NCBI GenBank assembly: GCA_900546915.1
Contig: UREY01000026.1
Span: forward strand, 1 to 29,006
DNA: 29,006 bases
Direction of reading: 5' to 3'
Source: an uncultured Eubacteriales bacterium
Lineage (GTDB): Bacteria; Bacillota; Clostridia; Oscillospirales; Oscillospiraceae
Within the stretch, counting starts at the first letter, position 1, and each line of letters opens with the position of its first letter. The notes under the pieces are model-generated. The model was given only the letters and a program-made list of their open reading frames with translations. It was not told the DNA's origin and ran no database searches. Below, in pieces: positions 9,348-15,934 of this stretch. Made by a program: the position numbers and the translations under genes.

Positions 9348-10559
9348 TTGGACATCACGTTTATCACGAAACCGCAGGTTTTGGTGGAGGCGGTCGAACT
9401 AATTTGCCTTGCAATGCATCACGAGAGCTATGATGATCTGAAGCACAGGATTTTGCTGACCTACGGTGCGAAGTATGATGCCGAGCAGGAGCAGCTCTTT
9501 TCTGCCCGGCTGGACTTCCTGGAGCAGCTGCAGGAGCGGGCAGAGACCCTTTTGGATTTTCAAAATCCCCGCTTGCGTTACTTTTTTGAGCGCCATGCAA
9601 CCAGCGGATCCAGCTACTGCTGTCTGGCGACGGTTTTGATCACCAGCTTTCACGATGTAAAGGAAGATGATTTAGACCGCGCAGTCCGCGCCATGAAATT
9701 TCGCAAGCGGCTTCTGATTGGGCAGGGATTTGAAATTTCAGATATTTCATATAGCGGACTGTCCTTTTGCCGGTGCAGCGAGGGGCAGCCGCCGGCTTTG
9801 CATGAGCAGATCAACCGGCTGGATTGCTCTCCGGAGTTCAAATGGAAAATTATGACGGGACTCTGCGCCTATGACAGCCACCTGGAGGAGCTGTTGGCGC
9901 TGATGAAGCCGGTTTGTGATATGCTATCCCAGGAGCTGGAGAAGCTGGAACCTCTGTTGGAACCGGTGTATGCATATTGGCGCGCCAGCCTGGAACGGCA
10001 TACCCTGAAAGAGCTGCTGCAGCACATTGGCCCCGGCCAGGGGGAGGCCCAGGTGGACTGTGAGAAGCTCACGGTGCGCTTCTGGCGTACGGCGTGTAAC
10101 CGGATGTATCTGGGAGAAAACTGGACTGTGCCGGGAGAGGTCGTGGCATACATCGGCATCATTGTGGAGCTGGACGATGCCGCAGACGGCAGCCAGGTCA
10201 GCGATCAGGTGATCTGCTCCATGCTCCGTGTGATTGGCGACAACAGCAAATTTGCCATATTAAAGCTACTGCGGGCGGAACGCATGTACGGCCAGGAGAT
10301 TGGAGAGCGGCTGGGCTTGCATCACGGCACGGTATCCCGTCACCTGAATGCGCTGTATCACAGCGGTTTGGTCTCCATGGAGAAGGGAAACGGCAGAGTC
10401 TGCTACTACACCATCAACCGTAAGGGCATGCGACGGCTGTTGGAAGTGATGGCAAAGCTGTTTTTGGAGGAAACGCCGTCTTTGCCCGTTGAAACGCAGC
10501 CTGCGGAGGAGGAAACGCGTGGTCAGACCGGGGCCCAGGCGCTTGGAGAAGCCCATTGA
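9348..10559 (+). CDS. ArsR-type winged-helix transcriptional regulator with a large N-terminal domain
   Basis: About 403 residues. The C-terminal ~90 residues form a winged helix of ArsR type: FAILKLLRAERMYGQEIGERLG, then the recognition helix HHGTVSRHLNALYHSGLV and wing KGNGRVCYYTI. The ~300-residue N-terminal part is mostly helical and resembles the DUF5937-type domain of long ArsR proteins; its ligand is unknown. No ArsR metal-binding Cys cluster is visible. I prefer the TTG at 9348 (GGGAG seven bases upstream; product begins MDITFITKPQ). The in-frame ATGs at 9285 and 9306 lack ribosome sites, and 9285 falls on the expected transcription start. The gene stands alone between two hairpins, so no regulatory target is suggested by context. 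Function beyond DNA binding not assigned. Confidence 0.8.
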   Translation: MDITFITKPQVLVEAVELICLAMHHESYDDLKHRILLTYGAKYDAEQEQLFSARLDFLEQLQERAETLLDFQNPRLRYFFERHATSGSSYCCLATVLITSFHDVKEDDLDRAVRAMKFRKRLLIGQGFEISDISYSGLSFCRCSEGQPPALHEQINRLDCSPEFKWKIMTGLCAYDSHLEELLALMKPVCDMLSQELEKLEPLLEPVYAYWRASLERHTLKELLQHIGPGQGEAQVDCEKLTVRFWRTACNRMYLGENWTVPGEVVAYIGIIVELDDAADGSQVSDQVICSMLRVIGDNSKFAILKLLRAERMYGQEIGERLGLHHGTVSRHLNALYHSGLVSMEKGNGRVCYYTINRKGMRRLLEVMAKLFLEETPSLPVETQPAEEETRGQTGAQALGEAH

Positions 10560-10578
10560 TGCCGGTACCACAAAAAAT

Positions 10579-10620
10579 CAGGCAGGTCCCTTGCAATATT
10601 CCGTGCAGGGGACCTGCCTG
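10579..10620. terminator. Long hairpin after the ArsR-like gene
   Basis: 17-bp stem with one G-U pair: CAGGCAGGTCCCTTGCA (10579-10595) / TGCAGGGGACCTGCCTG (10604-10620), 8-nt loop. It follows the regulator's stop by 19 bases and presumably ends that transcript. The tail is poor on the plus strand (TGCTTTGA). On the minus strand the stem is followed by ATTTTTTG, so it would also stop antisense transcription. Confidence 0.7.
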
Positions 10621-10776
10621 TGCTTTGACGCCATAGATCAGCGCAAACGCACTTAGTGAACAGGAATAAAATAATAAAAGGCATGCTTGCGTCCTGAGCA
10701 TCATATTTTGCTAAATTTATAAATAAGATGTACTTAAGCCTTGTTCCGAGTAATTTTTTGCTTTTTTTCCGAACTG

Positions 10777-10785
10777 TTTGTCGAT
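10777..10785 (+). promoter_or_regulatory. Candidate Spo0A box upstream of the Spo0A_C-domain gene
   Basis: TTTGTCGAT matches the 0A box TTTGTCGAA at 8 of 9 positions. It lies 76 bp upstream of the start of a gene encoding a Spo0A DNA-binding domain. Several 8/9 matches are expected by chance in a window this size (others occur inside genes), so position is the main argument. Confidence 0.35.
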
Positions 10786-10860
10786 TTTCCTCATATTTGT
10801 GAAAAGTTTTGCAATATACGGTATTATAGTTTTGCAAAACTCTACAAATAAAGGAGATGC

Positions 10861-11196
10861 ATGGCTGTGGATAAGCTGGAAAAATTGATGTTTGAACTGG
10901 GGATCTATCAGTGCCAGGAGGGTTACGATTGTATTCTGGCTGCCATGGAGCTGGTAGTGGAGGATCCCAAACGGTTGAAACGCCTGACGAAAGTATTGTA
11001 CCCTCTCACGGCAGCCCGTTGTGACTGCGGCAGACCGAGTGTGGAGCGAAACATTCGAAGCTCCATTGCCAAGGGATGGGAGGCAAACCCCGAGGGCTTT
11101 TCTAAAATTGCCAGGCGTAAGCTGACGCAAGCGCCGACAACCGGGGATTTCCTTTGCATGCTGTATGAGTACCTGAAACAAATCAGAAACGGATGA
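10861..11196 (+). CDS. Stand-alone Spo0A C-terminal (DNA-binding) domain protein
   Basis: A 111-residue protein that aligns along its full length with the effector domain of the sporulation regulator Spo0A: helix ELGIYQCQEGYDCILAAM, then VVEDPKRLKRLTKVLYP, the recognition-helix region RPSVERNIRSSIAKGW, and the C-terminal NPEGFSKIARRKLTQAP...FLCMLYEYLK. In Spo0A these correspond to the LGIPAH.KGY, LYP and SRVERAIRHAIE.AW elements. The N-terminal phosphoacceptor receiver domain (~130 residues) is absent, so activity cannot be controlled by aspartate phosphorylation. The start ATG 10861 has AAGGAG seven bases upstream. It is preceded by ~240 bp of non-coding DNA with a possible weak promoter (TTGTGA 10797-10802, 19-bp spacer, TATTAT 10822-10827) and a near-consensus 0A box. 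Constitutive binding to, or competition for, Spo0A targets is inference. Confidence 0.85.
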   Translation: MAVDKLEKLMFELGIYQCQEGYDCILAAMELVVEDPKRLKRLTKVLYPLTAARCDCGRPSVERNIRSSIAKGWEANPEGFSKIARRKLTQAPTTGDFLCMLYEYLKQIRNG

Positions 11197-11241
11197 TCAC
11201 GCCTGCCCACCTCTGGTCAAAATGAAAGTGACCTCCTCTTC

Positions 11242-11270
11242 TTGACAGGAGCGCTGGAAATTGATATGCT
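11242..11270 (+). promoter_or_regulatory. Sigma-A promoter of the yibE/F-like gene
   Basis: TTGACA (11242-11247), 17-bp spacer, TATGCT (11265-11270); transcription start near 11277. The TTG of the -35 box is also the first in-frame start codon of the next gene, but it cannot be the translation start if this promoter is used. Confidence 0.75.
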
Positions 11271-11319
11271 ACATAGGATACGATGTGGCTTTCATGAAGA
11301 GATGAGGAGGATCACGGAA

Positions 11320-12495
11320 ATGAGACAGAGAAAAACGGGCGCCCCGGCTGCTTGGCTCCGGAAAAACCGGTTGGCCCTTTGGATTCTGCTTTTGGCGGCG
11401 GCTATATTTGCCGCCCTGTACGGCTATGCCCACAGTGGGACAGGGGAAGCGGGGGAAAAGGGAGACGAGTACGCCGAGTATGAGACCGGCAGGGTTTTAG
11501 AAATTCTGTCGGATAGCTGTGAACCTGATCCCAATGCAGACGGAGCTTACCGAGGCGACCAGAGCCTGCTGGTGGAGGTCACATCGGGCCAATACCGAGG
11601 GCAGACCCTTCTCACCACCAACGCCGTTGGCCCGCTCTATGGCGAACCAGCGGCGTTGGGAGACCGGGTGACGCTGATTATCTCGACCTTTGCCGACGGG
11701 AGTCACAACGCCACAATTTATGAGTATGACCGCAGTACGGCAATCTATTTGGTTCTGGCGGCTTTTCTTCTGGTGACGGTTCTGGTGGGTGGAAAAACCG
11801 GAGCAAAATCCATTTTGGGGTTGATTCTCACAGTGGCGGCGTTACTGACGCTTTTGATTCCGCTTCTGCTGAAGGGATGGCCCACGGTTTTGACGACATT
11901 CCTGCTGTGCTCCTACGTGGCGGTGGTCTGCTTTGTGATTTTAGGCGGCGTCAATCGGAAGATTCTCTGTGCCTGCCTGGGGACGGTAGCCGGTATGGCG
12001 CTGGCCATGCTGTTCGGGCTGGGCGCACAGGCGTTGGCTCACGTCGACGGCCTGCGCATTTCCGATGTGGAGCCCTTGCTGCAGCTGCGCCAGTCGGGAA
12101 CGCCCATCGGCTTGCGGGGACTCTTGGTTGCCGGAATCATCATCTCGGCTTTGGGCGCGGTGATGGATGTGGCGATGTCCATATCGTCTGCCCTGAGTGA
12201 GCTGAAGGCTGTGAATCCGGAGCTGACCCGGCGGGATTTGTGGAAATCCGGCAGGAACATTGGGCGGGATATGGTGGGTACCATGACCAACACGCTGATC
12301 CTGGCTTTTCTGGGAAGCGGTTTTACCCTGATCATTTACCTCTATAGCCTGGACCTGCCCTGGCACGAGCTGATGAGCTCCAGCTATTTGGCCTTGGAAG
12401 TCGTAAGCGGCGTGGCCAGTGCCATCGGCGTCATTTTGTCGGTGCCGGTGACAACGATATTTGGATCTGTACTATTTTCTCAAAAAACACATTGA
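11320..12495 (+). CDS. YibE/F family membrane protein
   Basis: About 391 residues. One N-terminal membrane helix (WILLLAAAIFAALYGYA) is followed by a ~90-residue extracytoplasmic region (YAEYETGRVLEILSD to NATIYEYDR) and then a block of about seven membrane helices. This is the layout of the YibE/F family, multi-pass proteins of unknown biochemical function. Family-typical segments include LVLAAFLLVTVLVGGKTG, GAVMDVAMSISSAL and NTLILAFLGSGF. Start at ATG 11320, with AGGAGG nine bases upstream and a TTGACA/TATGCT promoter ending ~50 bp before it; the upstream in-frame TTG (11242) lies in the -35 box. It converges with the minus-strand operon and shares a bidirectional hairpin with it. A transport role is often suggested but is not shown here. 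Confidence 0.85.
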   Translation: MRQRKTGAPAAWLRKNRLALWILLLAAAIFAALYGYAHSGTGEAGEKGDEYAEYETGRVLEILSDSCEPDPNADGAYRGDQSLLVEVTSGQYRGQTLLTTNAVGPLYGEPAALGDRVTLIISTFADGSHNATIYEYDRSTAIYLVLAAFLLVTVLVGGKTGAKSILGLILTVAALLTLLIPLLLKGWPTVLTTFLLCSYVAVVCFVILGGVNRKILCACLGTVAGMALAMLFGLGAQALAHVDGLRISDVEPLLQLRQSGTPIGLRGLLVAGIIISALGAVMDVAMSISSALSELKAVNPELTRRDLWKSGRNIGRDMVGTMTNTLILAFLGSGFTLIIYLYSLDLPWHELMSSSYLALEVVSGVASAIGVILSVPVTTIFGSVLFSQKTH

Positions 12496-12525
12496 AAATA
12501 ACGGAAATGCAACTATATAAAAGTA

Positions 12526-12568
12526 AAAGTGCTAGTCCATAGATTGAGAAGCTACAGACTAGCACTTT
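12526..12568. terminator. Shared hairpin between convergent genes
   Basis: Perfect 12-bp stem AAAGTGCTAGTC (12526-12537) / GACTAGCACTTT (12557-12568) with a 19-nt loop, 30 bases after the yibE/F stop and 18 bases beyond the stop of the convergent small gene. T-rich sequence follows on both strands in interrupted form, so it probably terminates both transcripts. Confidence 0.75.
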
Positions 12569-12586
12569 GCAATTAATAACTAATTT

Positions 12587-12811
12587 TTAACAATCTTCCC
12601 AATCGGTTAGCCAACGACTTTCAGTTACGGACCATTGACGTTTTTGTAACTTGCCGTTATAAACGCGATAGTACCATATCGTCTCTTCAGCACGTGTAGA
12701 ACTACTTTCTCGAATTGCTTCGACTTGTGTTGCTGCAGAAGAAGCAGCCACAGGGGAAAGCAACGAAATCACAAAGAGTAAGGAAAATAATGATACGACG
12801 ATTTTTTTCAA
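12587..12811 (-). CDS. Small secreted peptide of the BlaI/M56 operon
   Basis: A 74-residue protein with a clear Sec signal peptide (MKKIVVSLFSLLFVISLLSP, cleavage probably after SSA near 26). The mature peptide of ~48 residues ends in the aromatic-rich motif WYYRVYNGKLQKRQWS, followed by SRWLTDWEDC. I recognise this as a recurrent type of small exported Firmicutes peptide with a YNGKLQ-R-WS core and a TDW terminus, but I know of no function. Translation starts at TTG (12811-12809), 7 bases beyond the upstream stop. Its ribosome site (AAGGAGG, 12829-12823) lies in the last codons of the M56 protease gene, implying translational coupling. It is the last gene of the operon, ending at a hairpin. 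A single C-terminal Cys is the last residue. It could be a substrate, ligand or inhibitor of the neighbouring protease; that is inference. Confidence 0.75.
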   Translation of the reverse strand: MKKIVVSLFSLLFVISLLSPVAASSAATQVEAIRESSSTRAEETIWYYRVYNGKLQKRQWSVTESRWLTDWEDC

Positions 12812-12817
12812 AACTGC

Positions 12818-13951
12818 TCAATCCTCCTTAAACATAGGTAGAATTTTGGCGGGCATCTCATTTAAATCTTCTTTCTGCAGAACGTAGAACAGGTTGTTAT
12901 CAACCCAGAGTTCATAGGTGCCTTCATCAGTTTGAAGAATATATGCGTTTTCAGGAGTAATTTGGACGCAATCGGCGATTTCTTCTTCACGGGGATATCC
13001 GGCTGGTTGAAACAAGAAAAAATAAGATGACAAGAATAGGGCGATACAGCCCAATGCAATTGCTGTATGTGCCAAAGGTTGCTTGGGGCGGGGATTTTGG
13101 ATTGCTTCAAAGCGATTGCGCAAAAGAAGATCTGCTTGGGTGTACACCATATACGCATGCATACGAGATCGCTGTTTGCTTGACTGATCTTCTTTGAGTA
13201 GATTTATGTAGCTCAGAATGTGAAGAATCGAAAGTAAGTATACTTGCGTTTCGGCTTCCGAATAACCCTTTGTCACGAGGTAATCACAGCGAAATTCCAA
13301 GAGAGCACCCAGCTTTTTAGCAACCCGATGCATGTAAGGATTCCAGCAGCAGACAGCCTCCAGTAGCAAATACAGAAACTCAATCCAGATGTCGCCGTTC
13401 CGGATATGCTGGCGCTCGTGTTTGAGAATCCAAATCCATTCTTCGTGTGGTAAACTGATGTCGGGCAGATAGATTTTAGGCCTAAAAAGTCCAATGACGG
13501 CAGGTGTTCCCACCTGCGGTGAAACGATAATTTTTTTGGGTGAGATGTTGAGGGCAGAAGCAGCGCGTAAAACCTGATCATTCTGTACATGGATCCAACC
13601 GCTTCGGATCCGTTTGTCCCGAATTAAATAGGACGCCTCTCGAATCAGTACAGCGGCCCCTCCCCCTAGCCAAATCAAGACCACCAGGCCCCAGACGGGC
13701 ACGATCCTAAAAAGCTGAAAATTCAGGATCTGCTGTAGAAACCGCAGAATGTGGCGGGAATGGATTACCAGAAAGCAGGAGGAATCCAACGGGAAGAATA
13801 CCCGAATTCCCGCCAAAACTGCCAAGGCGCCCAGGAGGGCAGGGCTGTATCGCATTACAATTCTCTCGTGTGACTGGATTAGAGCAACCAGCACTAAGCC
13901 GATGTTAAACCAGACGACCGCGTTGAGAAATGAATATACGCTGAAACTCAT
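12818..13951 (-). CDS. BlaR1/MecR1-type M56 membrane metalloprotease lacking the beta-lactam sensor domain
   Basis: 377 residues. N-terminal membrane helices (~7-25, 35-52, 83-104) precede an M56 domain with the zinc motif HERQH (178-182) and a plausible third ligand Glu219 (ALLEFRCDYL), 37 residues on, as in BlaR1. A last membrane helix (ALGCIALFLSSYFFLF) leads to only ~65 extracytoplasmic residues ending near LYVDN-type beta segments. BlaR1/MecR1 are nearly 600 residues, with a penicillin-binding-like sensor of ~250; that domain is missing here, so beta-lactam sensing through it is not possible. The start ATG overlaps the stop of the BlaI gene (ATGA, 13948-13951), with GGAGGAAAG upstream. 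By family analogy it would cleave or trigger cleavage of the adjacent BlaI-type repressor on an envelope signal. The signal is unknown. GC is visibly lower than in flanking genes. Confidence 0.9.
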   Translation of the reverse strand: MSFSVYSFLNAVVWFNIGLVLVALIQSHERIVMRYSPALLGALAVLAGIRVFFPLDSSCFLVIHSRHILRFLQQILNFQLFRIVPVWGLVVLIWLGGGAAVLIREASYLIRDKRIRSGWIHVQNDQVLRAASALNISPKKIIVSPQVGTPAVIGLFRPKIYLPDISLPHEEWIWILKHERQHIRNGDIWIEFLYLLLEAVCCWNPYMHRVAKKLGALLEFRCDYLVTKGYSEAETQVYLLSILHILSYINLLKEDQSSKQRSRMHAYMVYTQADLLLRNRFEAIQNPRPKQPLAHTAIALGCIALFLSSYFFLFQPAGYPREEEIADCVQITPENAYILQTDEGTYELWVDNNLFYVLQKEDLNEMPAKILPMFKED

Positions 13952-14328
13952 TTATCGAGTTCTTTCCTCCGCGCTTGCAGCATTTCCTCCAACTCATCCA
14001 ACAATGCGGGGGTAACGCCTTCGCTGTTGACCAAACCGGCGAACAGCCGAGACAATTGGGCGCTGTCTTTCCGGTTGAACAGGTTGCCGGCAAAGTAGGC
14101 TTCCTCAGAAATGGCAGGGGTGAACACGCGACCGTATCCCTTGCCCCGGCGCACGAAGCCGGCTTCCTGAATGGCCTCCTTCTTCAGCATGCTGTTCAGC
14201 AGGATGTGGACAGAGCTGTCTTTCCAGGTTTTGTCCTGGGAACGGGCGATGATGTCCGCGCGGCACAAAGGCTCGTCTGCGGCCCACAGCACTTCCATGA
14301 TTTCTAATTCGCTTTTTGTCAGTCTCAT
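13948..14328 (-). CDS. BlaI/MecI/CopY family transcriptional repressor
   Basis: 126 residues. The N-terminal winged helix reads LTKSELEIMEVLWAADEPL, then DIIARSQDKTWKDSSVHILL with recognition helix, NSMLKKEAI and wing GKGYGRVFTPAIS, all typical of BlaI/MecI. The helical C-terminus (~75-126) is the dimerisation region where BlaI proteins are cleaved. It is the first gene of the operon, overlaps the M56 protease by 4 bases, and starts at ATG 14328 behind AAAAAAGGAGG. It probably autoregulates: the promoter just upstream overlaps an imperfect GTATAT/ATGTAAC-type dyad. Pairing with a protease that lacks a penicillin sensor suggests envelope-stress or peptide control rather than beta-lactam resistance. 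Confidence 0.92.
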   Translation of the reverse strand: MRLTKSELEIMEVLWAADEPLCRADIIARSQDKTWKDSSVHILLNSMLKKEAIQEAGFVRRGKGYGRVFTPAISEEAYFAGNLFNRKDSAQLSRLFAGLVNSEGVTPALLDELEEMLQARRKELDK

Positions 14329-14369
14329 CGTGACAAACCTCCTTTTTTAGGTAGAAACGTTACATTAAA

Positions 14370-14398
14370 AATATACCATGAGACAGCGGTGGTGTCAA
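14370..14398 (-). promoter_or_regulatory. Promoter of the blaI-M56-peptide operon
   Basis: On the minus strand: TTGACA (14398-14393), 17-bp spacer, TATATT (14375-14370); transcription start near 14363. An imperfect dyad, GGTATAT...ATGTAAC (about 14360-14377), overlaps the -10 box and is the best candidate BlaI operator. Confidence 0.8.
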
Positions 14399-14464
14399 GA
14401 GATAAAGCTAAAAGGGAGAAAAAATCTTGGCTGAGAATGGTACTTCGTGCTTTTCATAGCAAGA

Positions 14465-14473
14465 TTCGACAAA
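14465..14473 (-). promoter_or_regulatory. Exact Spo0A-box match
   Basis: The minus strand reads TTTGTCGAA, identical to the 0A box consensus. It lies between the end of the polyferredoxin gene and the blaI operon, about 67 bp upstream of the blaI -35 box. About 0.2 exact 9-mer matches would be expected by chance in both strands of this window at uniform base composition, so it is notable but not proof. Confidence 0.4.
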
Positions 14474-14519
14474 ATTTGCACGGGATAAAATTGGAGTGCT
14501 TGACTGTGTTTGACTTGCT

Positions 14520-15395
14520 TCATGTCTTCTTTTCATAAGAGTGCATGATGCCGCAGTGAATCGCTCCGGAGGGACAGGTATTTTGACATGCGCCGCAGCG
14601 AATGCACTCCGGATGATTGGGCGTTTGTACCGGGTTGAGATGCATGCCGCAAGCTTTCGCACAGGCGCCGCATTGGGTGCACTTTTCGCGGTCTACACGG
14701 AGCCGAAAAATTGAAATGGGATTGAAAAGCGAGTAAATGGCGCCCAACGGGCACAGATACTTGCAGAAGGGCCGGTAGATCCAGATAGAAAGGAGAACGG
14801 TACATCCCAAGATCACGCCCTTCCAGGCGTACAGCCAACCGATGGCGCTGCGCAACCCTTGGTTCAGAAGGACCAGAGGAATCCCGCCTTCCAGCATGCC
14901 GGCGGGACAAATCAGCTTACAAAACCAAGGTGTCCCTTGTCCCAGGATATCCACGAGAAATAGTGGCAGGAGAATAACGAAAATCAAAAGAATTCCGTAT
15001 TTTACCTTCCGTAAGAGCTTGTCTCCCCGAAAGGTTTTGCACTTCCGGGGAAATGGGATTTTATGAAGCAGGTCTTGAATCCATCCGAATGGGCAGAGGA
15101 AGCCGCACACAAACCGCCCGAGGAGGGCGCCGATCAACAGGAGAAAACCCACCACATAGTACGCAAATTGAAAATTCCGGCTGCTCAGCACGGCCTGCAG
15201 AGCGCCGATGGGACAAGACCCCAGGGCGCCGGGGCAGGAGTAGCAGTTTAACCCCGGGACACAGAGCTTCTTCCACGGCCCCTGGTATATTTTCCCATGT
15301 AAAAATCCGGCCAGATAACCGTTGGTCAGCAGGGCCCAAGCGGCTTGCATAACATGACGCGACCGGAATTTTTCTCGCTTTTTAACCAATTCCAA
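14520..15395 (-). CDS. NapH/MauN-like membrane polyferredoxin (4Fe-4S binding protein)
   Basis: 291 residues. Membrane helices near 18-32, 78-96, 131-150, 172-190 and 192-207 carry the NapH-type Cys motifs CGFLCPFGWIQDLL (97-110) and CKYLCPLGAIYSLF (211-224). Two classical 4Fe-4S motifs follow: CTQCGACAKAC (239-249) and CIRCGACQNTCPSGA (264-278). An N-terminal Cys group (C45, C51, C54, C61) may hold another cluster. Such proteins pass electrons between a membrane partner and an exported or membrane oxidoreductase. No catalytic partner is encoded in the window. The start is TTG: 15395, or TTG 15389, which sits at a better distance from GGAG. It overlaps the CD1871A-type gene, indicating coupling. 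Confidence 0.88.
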   Translation of the reverse strand: MELVKKREKFRSRHVMQAAWALLTNGYLAGFLHGKIYQGPWKKLCVPGLNCYSCPGALGSCPIGALQAVLSSRNFQFAYYVVGFLLLIGALLGRFVCGFLCPFGWIQDLLHKIPFPRKCKTFRGDKLLRKVKYGILLIFVILLPLFLVDILGQGTPWFCKLICPAGMLEGGIPLVLLNQGLRSAIGWLYAWKGVILGCTVLLSIWIYRPFCKYLCPLGAIYSLFNPISIFRLRVDREKCTQCGACAKACGMHLNPVQTPNHPECIRCGACQNTCPSGAIHCGIMHSYEKKT

Positions 15396-15531
15396 TACAC
15401 TCCAGACAAATTTTTACAGCTTTGGCAAAGACCACCGACATCTCGCCCCGCCATATGCCGAATGCCATCATACCGGCTCCTGCAGCCGCAATAAGCCATC
15501 CAATCCAGCGGGGAGCTTGCCGTTGTTTCAT
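15382..15531 (-). CDS. CD1871A-family CXXC-motif miniprotein
   Basis: 49 residues, beginning MKQRQAPRWIGWLIAAAGAG and ending AKAVKICLECIGIG. One N-terminal membrane helix is followed by MAFGIWRGEMSVVFAKAV and a CLEC (CXXC) motif five residues from the end. This matches the small CD1871A family, which in Clostridia is found beside membrane 4Fe-4S proteins, as here. ATG 15531 has AAAGGAG eight bases upstream. An overlapping ATG at 15538 in another frame has no usable spacing. The gene overlaps the start of the polyferredoxin gene by 14 bases. The pair is driven by the promoter at 15632-15660. A role in maturation of, or electron transfer with, the polyferredoxin is inferred from linkage only. 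Confidence 0.8.
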   Translation of the reverse strand: MKQRQAPRWIGWLIAAAGAGMMAFGIWRGEMSVVFAKAVKICLECIGIG

Positions 15532-15631
15532 AGCGCATACTCCTTTATAAACGGTCCTTACGTCCTGCCGCCGTGTGGTCGGCGGTGTGTTGTTTTACGG
15601 GGAAATTAGAAGATGATCACGATCTATGGTA

Positions 15632-15660
15632 ATTGTAGCATGGAGATTAAAAAAAGACAA
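15632..15660 (-). promoter_or_regulatory. Promoter of the CXXC miniprotein/polyferredoxin operon
   Basis: Minus strand: TTGTCT (15660-15655), 17-bp spacer, extended -10 TGC-TACAAT (TACAAT 15637-15632). Predicted leader about 95 nt. Confidence 0.72.
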
Positions 15661-15934
15661 GCAGGATATCCAATGTAGCGACGCCTGGACAGAGCGCCGG
15701 AGCTCCGGGGGCTTCGGCGTTGTAAGACGTGGCGGCTTGGCTACCTTGCTGGTCTTTTCCTGAGAGCGGTTTATGCATGGGAAGTACCGGCTGTACGCAC
15801 GAACCGGGTCATGAAAAGAATTTCATGACCCGGTTAGAGGTTTCGTTTCGGCGGGACTGAAATTTCTCCCGCATGCTACTTTTCCCGCACCTGTGATTAG
15901 TTAGGAAAGGCCTTCCCGCCCTGCCGACAGATTT
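15661..15934. other. Non-coding stretch between the rubrerythrin and CXXC genes
   Basis: No gene of credible length or ribosome site is seen in either strand. The stretch holds one strong hairpin (15802-15835, listed separately) and a weaker one, GCGGGA/TCCCGC (about 15852-15873). The remainder shows nothing I can name. Confidence 0.5.
15802..15835. terminator. Perfect 15-bp hairpin downstream of the rubrerythrin gene
   Basis: AACCGGGTCATGAAA (15802-15816) / TTTCATGACCCGGTT (15821-15835), loop AGAA. It lies 100 bases after the rubrerythrin stop (minus strand). There is no U-tract on either side, so termination would be weak or factor-assisted; it could equally protect the 3' end of the mRNA. 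Confidence 0.55.

Noticed and set aside
12587..14328. Beta-lactam resistance regulatory operon
   Set aside because: The M56 protein lacks the penicillin-binding sensor domain and no beta-lactamase or PBP2a gene is linked.
15326..15538. 70-codon minus-strand frame starting at ATG 15538
   Set aside because: It is out of frame with the CD1871A-type miniprotein, its ATG is only one base from the ribosome site, and the overlapping 49-residue frame matches a known family.
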